A DNA stretch of 12,792 nucleotides, taken from Candidatus Falkowbacteria bacterium CG23_combo_of_CG06-09_8_20_14_all_49_15. Its GTDB lineage: Bacteria > Patescibacteriota > Patescibacteriia > Patescibacteriales > UM-FILTER-48-10. Each line of letters opens with the position of its first letter. Position 1 is the stretch's first letter. The stretch is taken from positions 2,946 through 15,737 of the forward strand of contig PCSD01000051.1 of assembly GCA_002771615.1 (NCBI GenBank), given 5' to 3'. The notes beneath the pieces are model-generated. The model did not search any database and was not told the origin of the DNA. It saw only the letters and a program-made list of their open reading frames with translations. Both the position numbers and the translations under genes were made by a program. This document shows, piece after piece, positions 1 through 10,000 of the stretch.

Positions 1-31
1 CAGCGAGCGGGTTTGTCTCGCAGTTTTTTTT
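1..31 (+). terminator. Possible intrinsic terminator, plus strand, at left edge
   Basis: GCGAG (3-7) pairs with CTCGC (17-21) across a nine-base loop. An outer C-G pair follows after one A-A mismatch, and eight T lie immediately downstream (24-31). This orientation would end a plus-strand gene lying left of the window and converging on lemA, whose stop codon it overlaps at 30-32. Read on the minus strand, the same stem could form after lemA, but the bases that would show a U-tract are outside the window. The stem is short, so the call is tentative. Confidence 0.35.
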
Positions 32-596
32 AAAATTTGACCGCGACCGCTTCCCGGGCTTTTTCGTCCGCCACCTCGAAAAAATCCTGCGCCTTGAAAC
101 CGAGCGTGTTGGCCATGAGATTGGTCGGGAAAACTTCCAGCTTGGTGTTGAAATCGCGGACATTGCCGTTGTAGAAGCGGCGGGCGGACATGATCTTGTT
201 TTCCGTATCCGCGAGTTCGCGCTGGAGTTCCAAGAAATTCTCGTTCGCTTTCAGGTTGGGATAATTTTCCGCCAAGGCGAAAATGCTTTTCAAGGTGGAA
301 GATAGGGCGTTTTCCGCGGCCACTTGTTGCTTCAGATCGCCGCCGGACTGCGCGGACATGGCCGCGTTCCGGGCTTGAATGACTTTTTCCAAAGTTTCCC
401 GCTCGTGCGCCGCGTAACCTTTGACCGTTTCCACCAAATTGGGGATCAAATCATAGCGGCGCTTCTGCTGGACATCAATGTCGCTCTTGGCTTCCGCGAC
501 GCGATTTTTCAAACGGATCAAGCCGTTGTACAAGGCGATGATCCAGAAAATCGCAAGCAAAATTACGCCCAAAACAACCAAAATCGCGATAGACAT
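30..596 (-). CDS. lemA: LemA family membrane-anchored protein
   Basis: LemA proteins are small envelope proteins with one N-terminal membrane anchor and a helical bundle facing outwards. Their biochemical role is not settled, although they often sit beside M48 (HtpX-like) peptidases or TPM-domain genes. The 188-residue length is normal for the family. Residues 4-24 are a single hydrophobic helix followed by a basic stretch. The family core is clear: VAEAKSDIDVQQKRRYDLIPNL near 33-54, the ENALSSTLKSIFALAENYPNLKAN region near 95-118, and the ending motif around FYNGNVRDFN (141-150) with FPTNLMANTLGF just after. The stop TAA is followed by the window edge, so a partner gene cannot be seen. The 42 bases separating it from the upstream ATPase gene are AT-rich and hold a TATAAT (622-627) without a convincing -35, so read-through from the ATPase gene is likely. 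No Shine-Dalgarno sequence precedes the ATG. Confidence 0.95.
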   Translation of the reverse strand: MSIAILVVLGVILLAIFWIIALYNGLIRLKNRVAEAKSDIDVQQKRRYDLIPNLVETVKGYAAHERETLEKVIQARNAAMSAQSGGDLKQQVAAENALSSTLKSIFALAENYPNLKANENFLELQRELADTENKIMSARRFYNGNVRDFNTKLEVFPTNLMANTLGFKAQDFFEVADEKAREAVAVKF

Positions 597-638
597 AAGA
601 TTTTTTAATTTATAAATAAATATTATAAACGAAACCGA

Positions 639-1823
<1,185 letters not shown>

Positions 1824-1849
1824 ATTTTTTCCGACTAATTTTTTCTTAT

Positions 1850-1871
1850 TTCTATTATTTTTCTATTATTT
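1850..1871. repeat. Exact tandem duplication of an 11-base unit in the leader
   Basis: TTCTATTATTT occurs twice back to back (1850-1860 and 1861-1871). It lies in the untranslated leader of the GspE/PilB-like gene, where the transcript strand is almost free of C. It looks like a small slippage duplication in low-complexity sequence. No function is evident. Confidence 0.8.
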
Positions 1872-1918
1872 TTATTTTTTCTTGCTCTTATTTTACTTAT
1901 TTTATTCTTACTATTTCT

Positions 1919-1947
1919 ATTATACCAAATCATCCTTGGCCTGTCCA
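1919..1947 (-). promoter_or_regulatory. Sigma70-type promoter of the GspE/PilB-like gene
   Basis: Reading the minus strand, TGGACA (1947-1942) and a perfect TATAAT (1924-1919) are separated by exactly 17 bases. The start of transcription would fall near 1912, giving a leader of about 90 bases. The promoter lies within 65 bases after the ileS stop codon, so the ATPase and lemA can be expressed independently of ileS. Confidence 0.75.
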
Positions 1948-1979
1948 AAAAATATCCTTTTCCCCGGCCTCAGACTGAT

Positions 1980-4904
1980 TTAAATCTTAATAATCATGAT
2001 GCTCGCCTCTTCCGCGCCGATCCGCGCCAGCTCTTCGCCGCCCGTGAGCGCGTCAACAGTTAACTCATCAGCTAAAGTTTCTTTTTTGATTTGTTCGCTA
2101 TATTTTTCTAAAGCGTCCCGCGTGTCAGCGCTGTTGGTGCTGACTTTTACTGTAATGCGGTCATTTATGGTTAAATTGGCTTTCTTGCGCTGGGCATTGA
2201 TTTGGCGGACCAGTTCCCTTTTTAAACCGGCCAATTTCAAAGCCGGCGTAATGTTGGTGTCCAATTCCACGGACAATTGGTCGCCCACTTGCCAAACCAC
2301 AGCCAAGACATTCACTTCTGCCTGTATTAAGCCAACATAAGGCGCGTCCAAAGACGATCCCCGGACCGTGAGGCGCGCCAAGGGCTGGCGCACTTTCAAA
2401 TTAGCCTGGTCGCGCGCGGACAAACCAAGTTCAATGATCTCGCGGGCCAAGCGGGTCTGCCGAATGATTTCTTCCGTCGCCTGGGGCGCTGGTCCAAGCT
2501 CCGGCCAACTTTCCAAATGCACGCTTTTCTCCATGTTGTGAAAATCCCAGCCCGTGATTTTCTGCCATAACCATTCCGCGGTCATTGGTAAAAAAGGCGC
2601 CATAATTTTGGCCAACACCAATAAAACATAACGCATAGTCGCCAAAGCGGCGGCGCGGTCGGCGTCTTCGCCGGTTTTCAGCCGTTCCCGCGAACGGCGC
2701 AAGTACCAAGTGGAGAAATCATTGATGAAATCCGTGATCGGACGGCTGGCGCGCGGCAGATCATAATTTTCCATGCTGGCTGTCACTTCGCGCGTCAATT
2801 CATGCAAGCGGATTAACAGCCATTGATCCAGAACCGAAGCGGAAGCCGGCGGAGTATATGAATCTTGAGGACTGGAGCCGGCCGGCGCGTACAAACGATA
2901 AAATTCATAAATATTGCCCAAAATCATTATGTTTTGCCGAAACACATCTCGCAAATCCTGCTCGTTGAAAAAAAGGTTTTCCGCGTGCATCAAAGTGGAG
3001 CTCATCAGATAAAAGCGCAGGGTATCCGCCCCGAATTCGTTGATGACTTTCCAGGGATCCGGAAAATTCTTTTTTGACTTGCTCATCTTTTCTCCCTTGT
3101 CATTCAAAATTACGCCGGTGGCCGCGCAATGCTCAAAACAATTTTTTTGAAATAAAGCCGTAGACAACACATGCATCACATAGAACCAAGCGCGCGTCTG
3201 GGAGATGTATTCGCTGATATACTGCGCGGGAAAATTATTTTGGAATTTTTCGCGGTTGGCAAAAGGATAATGATGCTGGGCAAAAGACATGGAACCGGAT
3301 TCCACCCAGCAGTCAAAAACCTCTTTGATCCTTTGGACCGGCTGGCCGCAACGCGGACAAGGCCAGCGCAAATCATCAATAAAATGGCGGTGGATGTCCC
3401 GCAGATCGGACTGACCGCTTTTCGCTTCCAACTCAGAGACTGAACCGATGATTTCGCGGTGGCCGCATTGGCCGCAGGCCCAGATCGGAATCGGCGTGGC
3501 GAAATAGCGGTTACGCGAAATGTTCCAGTCCGGCGCCTGCTCCACGCCCAAGCGGAAACGGCCGTTTTTCAGATGCGCCGGATACCAATGGATATTTTCG
3601 TTCTGCTTGAGCAGATCGGAACGCAAACGCGCGATGTTGATGAACAAGGCGGGAATGGCGTTATAGAATAGTTGCGTGTCGCAACGGTGGCAATGGGGAT
3701 AGGAATGGACGATCTCTTCGGTTTTATATAACAATTGCCGGGCGCTCAAATTTTTGATCACCAAAGCATCAGCTTTCTTGAAATACACGCCCGCGAATTG
3801 CGGGATATTGCTGTTAAATACGCCTTTTTCATCCAGGACCGGCACGACCGGCAGGCCCAATTTCTGTCCCAGATTATAATCGTCTTCGCCGTAAACCACG
3901 GCCGTGTGCACGATGCCGGTGCCATCCGTGGTGGTGACAAAATCCGCGGCCGCGACATAATGGGCGCGCTGGCCGGTGGCGGCCAAGGCCGGGGATTCAT
4001 AAAGCGGTTCGTAGTCAAGGCCGACCAAATCCTGGCCGGTCAATTCCTTGATAATTTCATATTTGGTGCTTAAGACGGCCAAACGCTCCGCGGCCACGAT
4101 TAACAATTCATTCGCACCGCCCGGCGAGTCCGGACGGACCAAACTGTATTTGATGTCCGCGCCCACAGCCAAGGCCACATTGGCCGGCAAAGTCCAAGGC
4201 GTGGTGGTCCAAGCCAAAATATAAGTCGGCTGTTTGGCTCCCAACTGTTCGGGATTTTTGAGCTTGAACTTGACATAAACCGATGTTTCTTTGATATCTT
4301 TATAGCTATTGTCCATGGCTACTTCAAAATTGGAAATCGGCGTTTCGCACCGGGGGCAATAAAGCAGAACGCGGCGGCCTTCATAGACCAGGCCTTTCTG
4401 CCACAGCTCTTTGAAGCCCCACCAGACTGATTCCATAAAATCGCGATCCATGGTCTTGTACGAATTTTTGAATTCCACCCAACGGCCGATGCGCCGGATC
4501 ATGGTTTCCCAAACCGCAGCAAAGGCCAAGACCCGGGCGCGGCAGGCTTCGTTGAATTTAGCGATCCCGATTTGCTCAATCTCTTTTTTGCCGCTTATGC
4601 CCATTTCTTTTTCAATGATATTTTCTATGGGCAAGCCATGGCAATCCCAGCCCCAGCGCCGCTCCACGCGGTAACCGCGCATGGTGAAATAGCGCGGCAC
4701 GACATCCTTGGCAATGCTTGATAATAAATGGCCGTAATGCGGTTCGCCCGTGCCGAAAGGCGGACCGTCATAAAAAACATAATCACCGGCTGGCGCGTCT
4801 TTATCAACGGAACGGCGGAAGGTTTCCGCTTTATCCCAAAAATCCAAAACTGCCTCCTCTCTCTGCACATAGATATTTTTTGTCTGTTTTTTTGCTTCAG
4901 CCAT
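1980..4904 (-). CDS. ileS: Isoleucyl-tRNA synthetase, eukaryotic/archaeal type
   Basis: It charges tRNA-Ile with isoleucine using ATP, in the cytoplasm. It is a class I synthetase of 974 residues. The HIGH-type signature is PHYGH at 55-59, and the KMSKS loop is at 606-610. Between them lies the CP1 editing domain, with TTTPWTLPANVALAVG and GTGIVH...GEDDY blocks. Cys pairs (CPRC, CHRC, CGQC, CPRC) suggest zinc binding. After KMSKS come the anticodon-binding domain and a C-terminal extension with ITVKVST-like strands. The HYGH form and the flanking blocks (WGWDCHGLPIE; GISGKKEIEQIGIAKFNEAC; YKTMDRDFMESVWWGFK) match the eukaryotic/archaeal IleS class rather than the E. coli class. In that class mupirocin insensitivity is well established; for this protein it is inference. 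The chosen ATG gives the usual short tail before the first domain. A CATAAT (4919-4924) lies shortly upstream, and no Shine-Dalgarno sequence is seen. Confidence 0.98.
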   Translation of the reverse strand: MAEAKKQTKNIYVQREEAVLDFWDKAETFRRSVDKDAPAGDYVFYDGPPFGTGEPHYGHLLSSIAKDVVPRYFTMRGYRVERRWGWDCHGLPIENIIEKEMGISGKKEIEQIGIAKFNEACRARVLAFAAVWETMIRRIGRWVEFKNSYKTMDRDFMESVWWGFKELWQKGLVYEGRRVLLYCPRCETPISNFEVAMDNSYKDIKETSVYVKFKLKNPEQLGAKQPTYILAWTTTPWTLPANVALAVGADIKYSLVRPDSPGGANELLIVAAERLAVLSTKYEIIKELTGQDLVGLDYEPLYESPALAATGQRAHYVAAADFVTTTDGTGIVHTAVVYGEDDYNLGQKLGLPVVPVLDEKGVFNSNIPQFAGVYFKKADALVIKNLSARQLLYKTEEIVHSYPHCHRCDTQLFYNAIPALFINIARLRSDLLKQNENIHWYPAHLKNGRFRLGVEQAPDWNISRNRYFATPIPIWACGQCGHREIIGSVSELEAKSGQSDLRDIHRHFIDDLRWPCPRCGQPVQRIKEVFDCWVESGSMSFAQHHYPFANREKFQNNFPAQYISEYISQTRAWFYVMHVLSTALFQKNCFEHCAATGVILNDKGEKMSKSKKNFPDPWKVINEFGADTLRFYLMSSTLMHAENLFFNEQDLRDVFRQNIMILGNIYEFYRLYAPAGSSPQDSYTPPASASVLDQWLLIRLHELTREVTASMENYDLPRASRPITDFINDFSTWYLRRSRERLKTGEDADRAAALATMRYVLLVLAKIMAPFLPMTAEWLWQKITGWDFHNMEKSVHLESWPELGPAPQATEEIIRQTRLAREIIELGLSARDQANLKVRQPLARLTVRGSSLDAPYVGLIQAEVNVLAVVWQVGDQLSVELDTNITPALKLAGLKRELVRQINAQRKKANLTINDRITVKVSTNSADTRDALEKYSEQIKKETLADELTVDALTGGEELARIGAEEASIMIIKI

Positions 4905-4918
4905 AAATTGACGATGAT

Positions 4919-4950
4919 ATTATGGAATAACCAATATAAAAAATTATCAA
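4919..4950 (-). promoter_or_regulatory. Weak candidate promoter of ileS
   Basis: On the minus strand CATAAT (4924-4919) is preceded by TTGATA (4950-4945), but the spacing is 20 bases, longer than the usual 16-18. The leader would be only about eight bases. This is the best pair in the 125-base gap upstream of ileS. The rest of that gap (4951-5029) shows neither a gene nor a terminator hairpin. Confidence 0.25.
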
Positions 4951-5029
4951 AAAACTAATCAGCGCGGTAAGCTTCCTTTATATGGCAATAATGACCAAGA
5001 CGGACGCGCCGGATGAACAATAAAAAAAA

Positions 5030-6760
5030 CTACTTTTTCAATCTCGCGAAATCCTCTTCGCTGATGCCCAGACTGACAGCGCGCAGCAACGCGAAGGCCT
5101 GGGCCGGATTACCCAAAAAATAACGCCGTCCGTCCGTCGGATGGACATACCAAGCTTCGCCCTTGCCTTCCACGGCCAAAAATATTTTGCCCAAATGTTT
5201 GGCCGCGAAAACACTCGCCGTCCGAGACACAATTTTTTCACGCGCTTGGCCAACAGGAATTTTGTTTAAATCCGCGTTGCTGATGCCCAAGCCCTGGTCG
5301 CGCATGATTTGGAACGCGTCGCTGGGACGGCCGAGAAAATAGGCCTGCTGGCGCGCGGAAGACAAATACCAGGCTTCGCCGTTTTTTTCCACGCGCAATA
5401 GGATGCGCCCATTAAGCTTCCGGCCCAAGGCATTATTCAACGCTATCGGCGCTTGGTTAAAAACAGCCGGACGGCCAGGCAGGCTGTCAGCGGACGATTC
5501 TGCTCCGACTTCAAGTTGGACAGTTTCTTCCGCGGCCGGCGAAAGCGCCTCGCCTGCCGGCGCGGACGCTTGGTCCGCGGCCGGAACAAAAGGCGGGAAA
5601 GAAAAAACCAGGCGCGCCAGCAGATTGTCCAATCCCCATTGATCTGCTCCGTCCGAGCCGGCTTGATAATCAAGCGTGAGCAGATAATCCCGGCCCGGAA
5701 TCAGCCAGCGGCCGAACCGGGCATCATCAATATTGATAAATTTTTTTGCGCTTAAACCGCCTAAAAAGCCATCCGCCGCAAATTCATAGCCATCCGCCAT
5801 TGACTCATCAATGGCGGATACATAATCCAGATCGGAAAAATCCGGATTTTTCTCCCAGACAATTTGCACCCGTCCGTTTTGCGGGCCAAGGGCGAGCAAT
5901 TGGTTTTCCTGCGGATAAAACCATTCCCAGTGCTCCGGACGGAAAACGCGGACGGCCGGATCCGCCCAGGAAAATTCGGCCTGATCCCGGGTTTGACTTT
6001 GCCGGCGCAAAAAATCGTCAAAACGACCGGCTTCGGAAAAAGCCACGGCGGATGCCTGGGACATGTTTAAAAACCAATCGTTCAATGGCGGCAGAAACAA
6101 AACATGTCTTGGATCAGCGGACTGATATTCATCCAAATCCACATTCAAAGCCGCCAACTCGCCCTCGCGGTTGACCAGTAAAGCGCCGTCCGCGCCAGCG
6201 CCGAAGGCGGTCTCCAGCTCCAGCCAAGTAAAATCCGCTTCGGCCGCGGAGCCGGATACATAGGTTAAAGCCGTTTCCAGGAATTCGGATGAGTTAAAAT
6301 TGATCATCCGCAATCGTTCGCCGACCACTGGCCAGCCAGCGTTTAGCCTTTTCAAAAATAAAAAATTGTTTTGCCCCTCAGACAAACCGGCCACGGTCCT
6401 GACTCGCAAAAGGCACAAAGGAAAATCCGCGTTTGCGCCGCATGTGATGACCTCCGCGGCCAGGCGGCAATCCGGCTTTTTGTTCAAATCTGACGGCCGA
6501 CAGACAGAGACCGCCGCCCGGGCCGGATTGGCGATCAAAGACCGGCTGGTCAGCAAAGTGCCGTTATTATCAATCAGCGCGCCCGTGCCGGTTTTGGCCA
6601 GAACAAAGTATCCGGCCTCGTCAATTTCATAGACTTTGATCTGGACCGCGGCCAAATACGCATTGCCTTCGGACAAGGCCATTGCCGGCCGGGTGCAGAG
6701 CAAAAACGCGGCTGAGGCGGAAAAAATTAAGGAAAACGAAAAAACAAATATTTTTTTCAT
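5030..6760 (-). CDS. Secreted protein: degenerate trypsin/HtrA-like domain plus two C-terminal GEAWY repeats
   Basis: I do not recognise a named family for the whole 576-residue protein. Residues 1-28 are a typical signal peptide (basic start, hydrophobic core, AMA before Leu29), so it should be exported. Residues 33-232 follow the pattern of a trypsin-like/HtrA protease: GTGALIDNNGTLLTS (57-72) matches the strand that normally ends in TNNHVV, ADFPLCLLRV (111-120) matches the DLALLKV strand, and GADGALLVNREGEL (189-202) matches the GNSGGPLVN serine loop. The His and Ser positions read Ser74 and Asp191, so it is probably not an active protease. Residues 260-392 are unassigned and contain many aromatics. 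A Pro/Ala/Glu-rich linker (392-435) leads to two repeats of about 50 residues (446-498 and 521-573), each with a G-x-I-L/F-L-x-V...GEAWY...YFLG.P..AF...R..GLGI pattern. Such repeats are, as far as I recall, common in exported Patescibacteria proteins. Binding or scaffold roles are inference. Confidence 0.85.
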   Translation of the reverse strand: MKKIFVFSFSLIFSASAAFLLCTRPAMALSEGNAYLAAVQIKVYEIDEAGYFVLAKTGTGALIDNNGTLLTSRSLIANPARAAVSVCRPSDLNKKPDCRLAAEVITCGANADFPLCLLRVRTVAGLSEGQNNFLFLKRLNAGWPVVGERLRMINFNSSEFLETALTYVSGSAAEADFTWLELETAFGAGADGALLVNREGELAALNVDLDEYQSADPRHVLFLPPLNDWFLNMSQASAVAFSEAGRFDDFLRRQSQTRDQAEFSWADPAVRVFRPEHWEWFYPQENQLLALGPQNGRVQIVWEKNPDFSDLDYVSAIDESMADGYEFAADGFLGGLSAKKFINIDDARFGRWLIPGRDYLLTLDYQAGSDGADQWGLDNLLARLVFSFPPFVPAADQASAPAGEALSPAAEETVQLEVGAESSADSLPGRPAVFNQAPIALNNALGRKLNGRILLRVEKNGEAWYLSSARQQAYFLGRPSDAFQIMRDQGLGISNADLNKIPVGQAREKIVSRTASVFAAKHLGKIFLAVEGKGEAWYVHPTDGRRYFLGNPAQAFALLRAVSLGISEEDFARLKK

Positions 6761-6778
6761 AAATTTGCTATGTTAATC

Positions 6779-6810
6779 GTTATAATTTACCGCGAGCTGT
6801 CTTTAGTCAA
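6779..6810 (-). promoter_or_regulatory. Weak candidate promoter of the secreted protein gene
   Basis: On the minus strand TTGACT (6810-6805) is a good -35 match and TATAAC (6784-6779) a fair -10. The spacing is 20 bases, which is unfavourable. Overlapping AT-rich hexamers such as AATTAT at 17 bases are alternatives. Some promoter is expected here because the upstream transcript ends at the terminator at 6856-6884. Confidence 0.3.
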
Positions 6811-6855
6811 ATTGTTGAATATATTTTAACACTATCGCTATTTTATTTCAAGTTT

Positions 6856-6884
6856 AAAAACCGAACTTCTTTTCTGAAGTCCGG
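6856..6884 (-). terminator. Intrinsic terminator closing the phosphotransferase operon
   Basis: On the minus strand CCGGACTTC and GAAGTTCGG form a nine-base-pair stem with one G-U pair and a six-base loop (6870-6875), followed directly by TTTTT (6860-6856). On the plus strand the G-U pair becomes an A-C mismatch and no U-tract follows, so it is directional. It lies about 130 bases after the stop of the phosphatase-phosphotransferase gene. The bases between (6885-7011) hold no gene. They contain only a five-base-pair GAGGG/CCCTC stem at 6958-6977. Confidence 0.8.
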
Positions 6885-7011
6885 AAGCGTTGACGGATGA
6901 ATAAATGTTTATGGTTATTGGACAAAAATTTTTTCCGCACTAATCTTCTGAGCTGATGAGGGGATTGTTTAGCCCTCTCCCTGCCGAGAGATTGCCGAGC
7001 ATTGAAAAAAC

Positions 7012-10000
7012 TTATTGCTGTTTTACTTTTTTTAAAATTCTGACTATTCCACGATTTGCATCCACCTCAACCAAATCATCATCTTTCAATACCGTCGTCG
7101 CTCTTCCTGTTCCAATAATGCAAGGTTTCTGCATTTCTCTTGAAATGATAGCCGCATGGCATAAAACCCCTCCTTCATCTGTAATAAAAGCCGAAGCTTT
7201 TTCCATTGCCGGCACAAAATCAGGGGTAGTCATTGAAGAAACTAAAATATCACCTGCTTTGACCTTGTTAATCTCAGAATTATCTAAAACAATCCTCACA
7301 AAACCTCTTGTAAAACCTGCGTTGGCGATTACACCCGGGAGTTCATCAAAATTTTCTTTTTTTGTTTCCTTTTTAATTGCAACTTGCTTTGCATTAATTA
7401 ACAATTTTTTATAAACTTTTATTGCCTTATTGCCAAAAACACAATATATTTTTCCATCAACGCCACGAATAATATTTGTTGTCGCTCTCTTGATAATTAT
7501 TTTTTTATCAGGAAAATTATTATCAATTATTTCATTTGGCAAACATTCAAGAATTAAGTTTGAATCAAGTCCGTTTCTTTTGGCTATTTCTTCAAATAAT
7601 GAAAACATGTTTGCAAAAGCCCCCGATATTATATCAGTTCTGTATGTCCTCAAATATACATATAAACGAGTAATCCTTATTAATTCTCTAAAATCTTTAT
7701 CTGCTTTTAATTTGATTAGAACTTCTTTCACTTGTTTGTCTGATTGTCCGGGTAAATTCAATAAATATTTTAATTTTCTTTGGGGTGATTGTTTTGATAA
7801 ATATTTTATTCTAGCAATTATCTCTTTTTTTGACCACATTTTTCCTGTCCCGTATTTTGTTCCTAAAATATCAAATTTAAAAAGATAATCATAGATTTTT
7901 TTATCTATACTTACTAAATTGTTATATCGCTGATAAGCCGCCGCTAATTTTAAAATAGCGATTTGTTCAAAATATCCAAAATTTTGCCGGGCGGGCGTAG
8001 TCAATATTTGAAAATAATAATCAGCGGTTTTTTGATCTTGGCTATTTTGTGCTATTTGCTTTTTTATTGATTCTTCAAAAAATCCCTGCAAGGATAATGG
8101 AAACATCAGGTACGCGCATAAATTTATTTCATCTTCTATCCCCTTTTTAAATATTGATAATAATTCTTTATCTGTCTTTTTGCTAAAATCGGCGTTTTTA
8201 ATTTTTAAACTTTCACGCCAGAGCGAATCTCCATCCTCTTGGCATCGATTAGCAATTTTATATAAATAATTATTATCTCTTTTAATTTTTATTAATGCTT
8301 CTTTTCTTTCAATGACAATCGCACCTTTATCAACAAAAATATTTCTCTGACTGTCGTAAAATGGCTTATGGGGAGAAGGAAAACCAAATATTTTTTTATA
8401 CCTATTATTGTCGCAATAGCCCCAAGGAAAACAACTTCTGATCAGTAAAACTGATTTTCTGGACACAACTGAAAAATAATTACTGCCCCTATCAATATCA
8501 AATATTGATATATTACTAGGGACGATGATGCCTTTTTTGAGATCAAATTTCCGGTTTTTCCTTTTCATTCTTAATGTGGTAATCGGCCTGCTCTGCACTA
8601 TATAAAAATTACCTTTCTCTTTTGCCCACTCGATATCGCAGGGAAAACCATAATGATTTTCAATTTTAATTATTATTTTTGACAAGGCGATAATTTCTTT
8701 TTCAGTGAGAACCTGCGTTTTGCCCATTTCCCCTAAATTTTTCCACGCGCTTCCGCCCTTTGATTTTTTGTATAAAGCTCTTTTTTGCTCATTGACATTA
8801 ATATCAATGATTTTCAGCCTTTGTTTTTCAATAACATAACTATCCGGGGTAATTGAGCCTGAAACAATCGCTTCGCCCAGGCCAAAACCAGCTTCAATGA
8901 TGATTTGATTTTCATCTTGGGTGACGGGGTGGACAGAAAAAGCGATGCCGGATTCTTCCGCGTCAATCATTTTTTGCACAACAACAGCAACAGAAATTTT
9001 ATCCCTCCTTAGTCTTTTTTCAAATCTGTAAAAAATCGCCCTGGGAGTAAATAATGAAGCCCAACATTTTTTAACATTTTCTAAAAGAGTCTCTTCGGTC
9101 GTATTTAAATAACTTTCTAATTGTCCTGCCCAAGCAGCAGAGGCGGAATCTTCTGAAGTGGCGGAAGAGCGAACGGCGACCAATTTATTATCTAATTTTT
9201 TATAAAATTTCAATATTTCAATTTTAATGTTTTCTGGCATTTCTCTGGAAATAATCAAGAACTGAATTTTTTCAGAAGCATTTTCAACGGTATGTATCTT
9301 TTTGTGATTTACTCCGCTCAAGATTGCCTCAATTTCTTGGATAAGGTCAGTGTCTTTCAGAAATTGATCAAACGCGGAAGAAAGCAATACAAAACCGTCC
9401 GGTACGGGGACACCAGCTTTTGCTAATTCGCCGAGAGAGGCTCCTTTGCCGCCGGCGCAATTAACATCGTTAATAGTCAACTCTTGAAAAGGCAAAATTA
9501 ATTTATTCATTATCCTTGTCTTTTTGGTTCTTTTTCTATACGCACCGACCAACTTATTAATGATATTCATATCAAGATCATATTCGTGGCCGCGAAAATA
9601 TAATTTTAATTCCTTTTCACCGCTCCCATCTGTCTTGATCAAAAACTCCATACTTTCGGTTGGCTGCAAGGCGCCGCCAATTTCTTCCAATTTTTCAAAA
9701 CCGACAATTTTTTTTCCTTCCTTTTCCCGCACCATAATTTCTTTTAATAGCGCTTCTGGCATGCTCTGATGTGTACCATTAACTAAATCGATATTAGACC
9801 CGGAATTAAGTCTATCTGACATCCGTATAAATCTATCCAAGGCGAATGCCAAATCTTCGGCAATTTCATGCGGTGATGAAGTTTCCGCGTCTGGTTTTTG
9901 CTCGCCATAACTCAAATACCATTCAGCCGCCTCACCAAACCCCTCGTTTTCTTTCTCTCTAAATTTTTTAAAAAAATCTTTTGAACAGGGACGTATTCCT

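Noticed and set aside
622..627. TATAAT between the ATPase gene and lemA as a lemA promoter.
   Set aside because: No -35 or TG extension at suitable spacing; the match is expected by chance in such AT-rich sequence.
1996..4700. Several open frames on the opposite strand and in other frames within ileS, up to about 110 codons.
   Set aside because: They follow the codon structure of ileS, show no recognisable domains or start signals, and ileS motifs run continuously through the region.
5010..5030. Run of T after the stop of the secreted-protein gene as a terminator on the minus strand.
   Set aside because: No G+C-rich hairpin precedes the run; only an A-tract that could pair with it weakly.
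6954..6985. CTGATGAG followed by a GAGGG/CCCTC stem, resembling a hammerhead ribozyme core on the plus strand.
   Set aside because: The required GAAA after stem II is absent and no stem III or cleavage site can be drawn.
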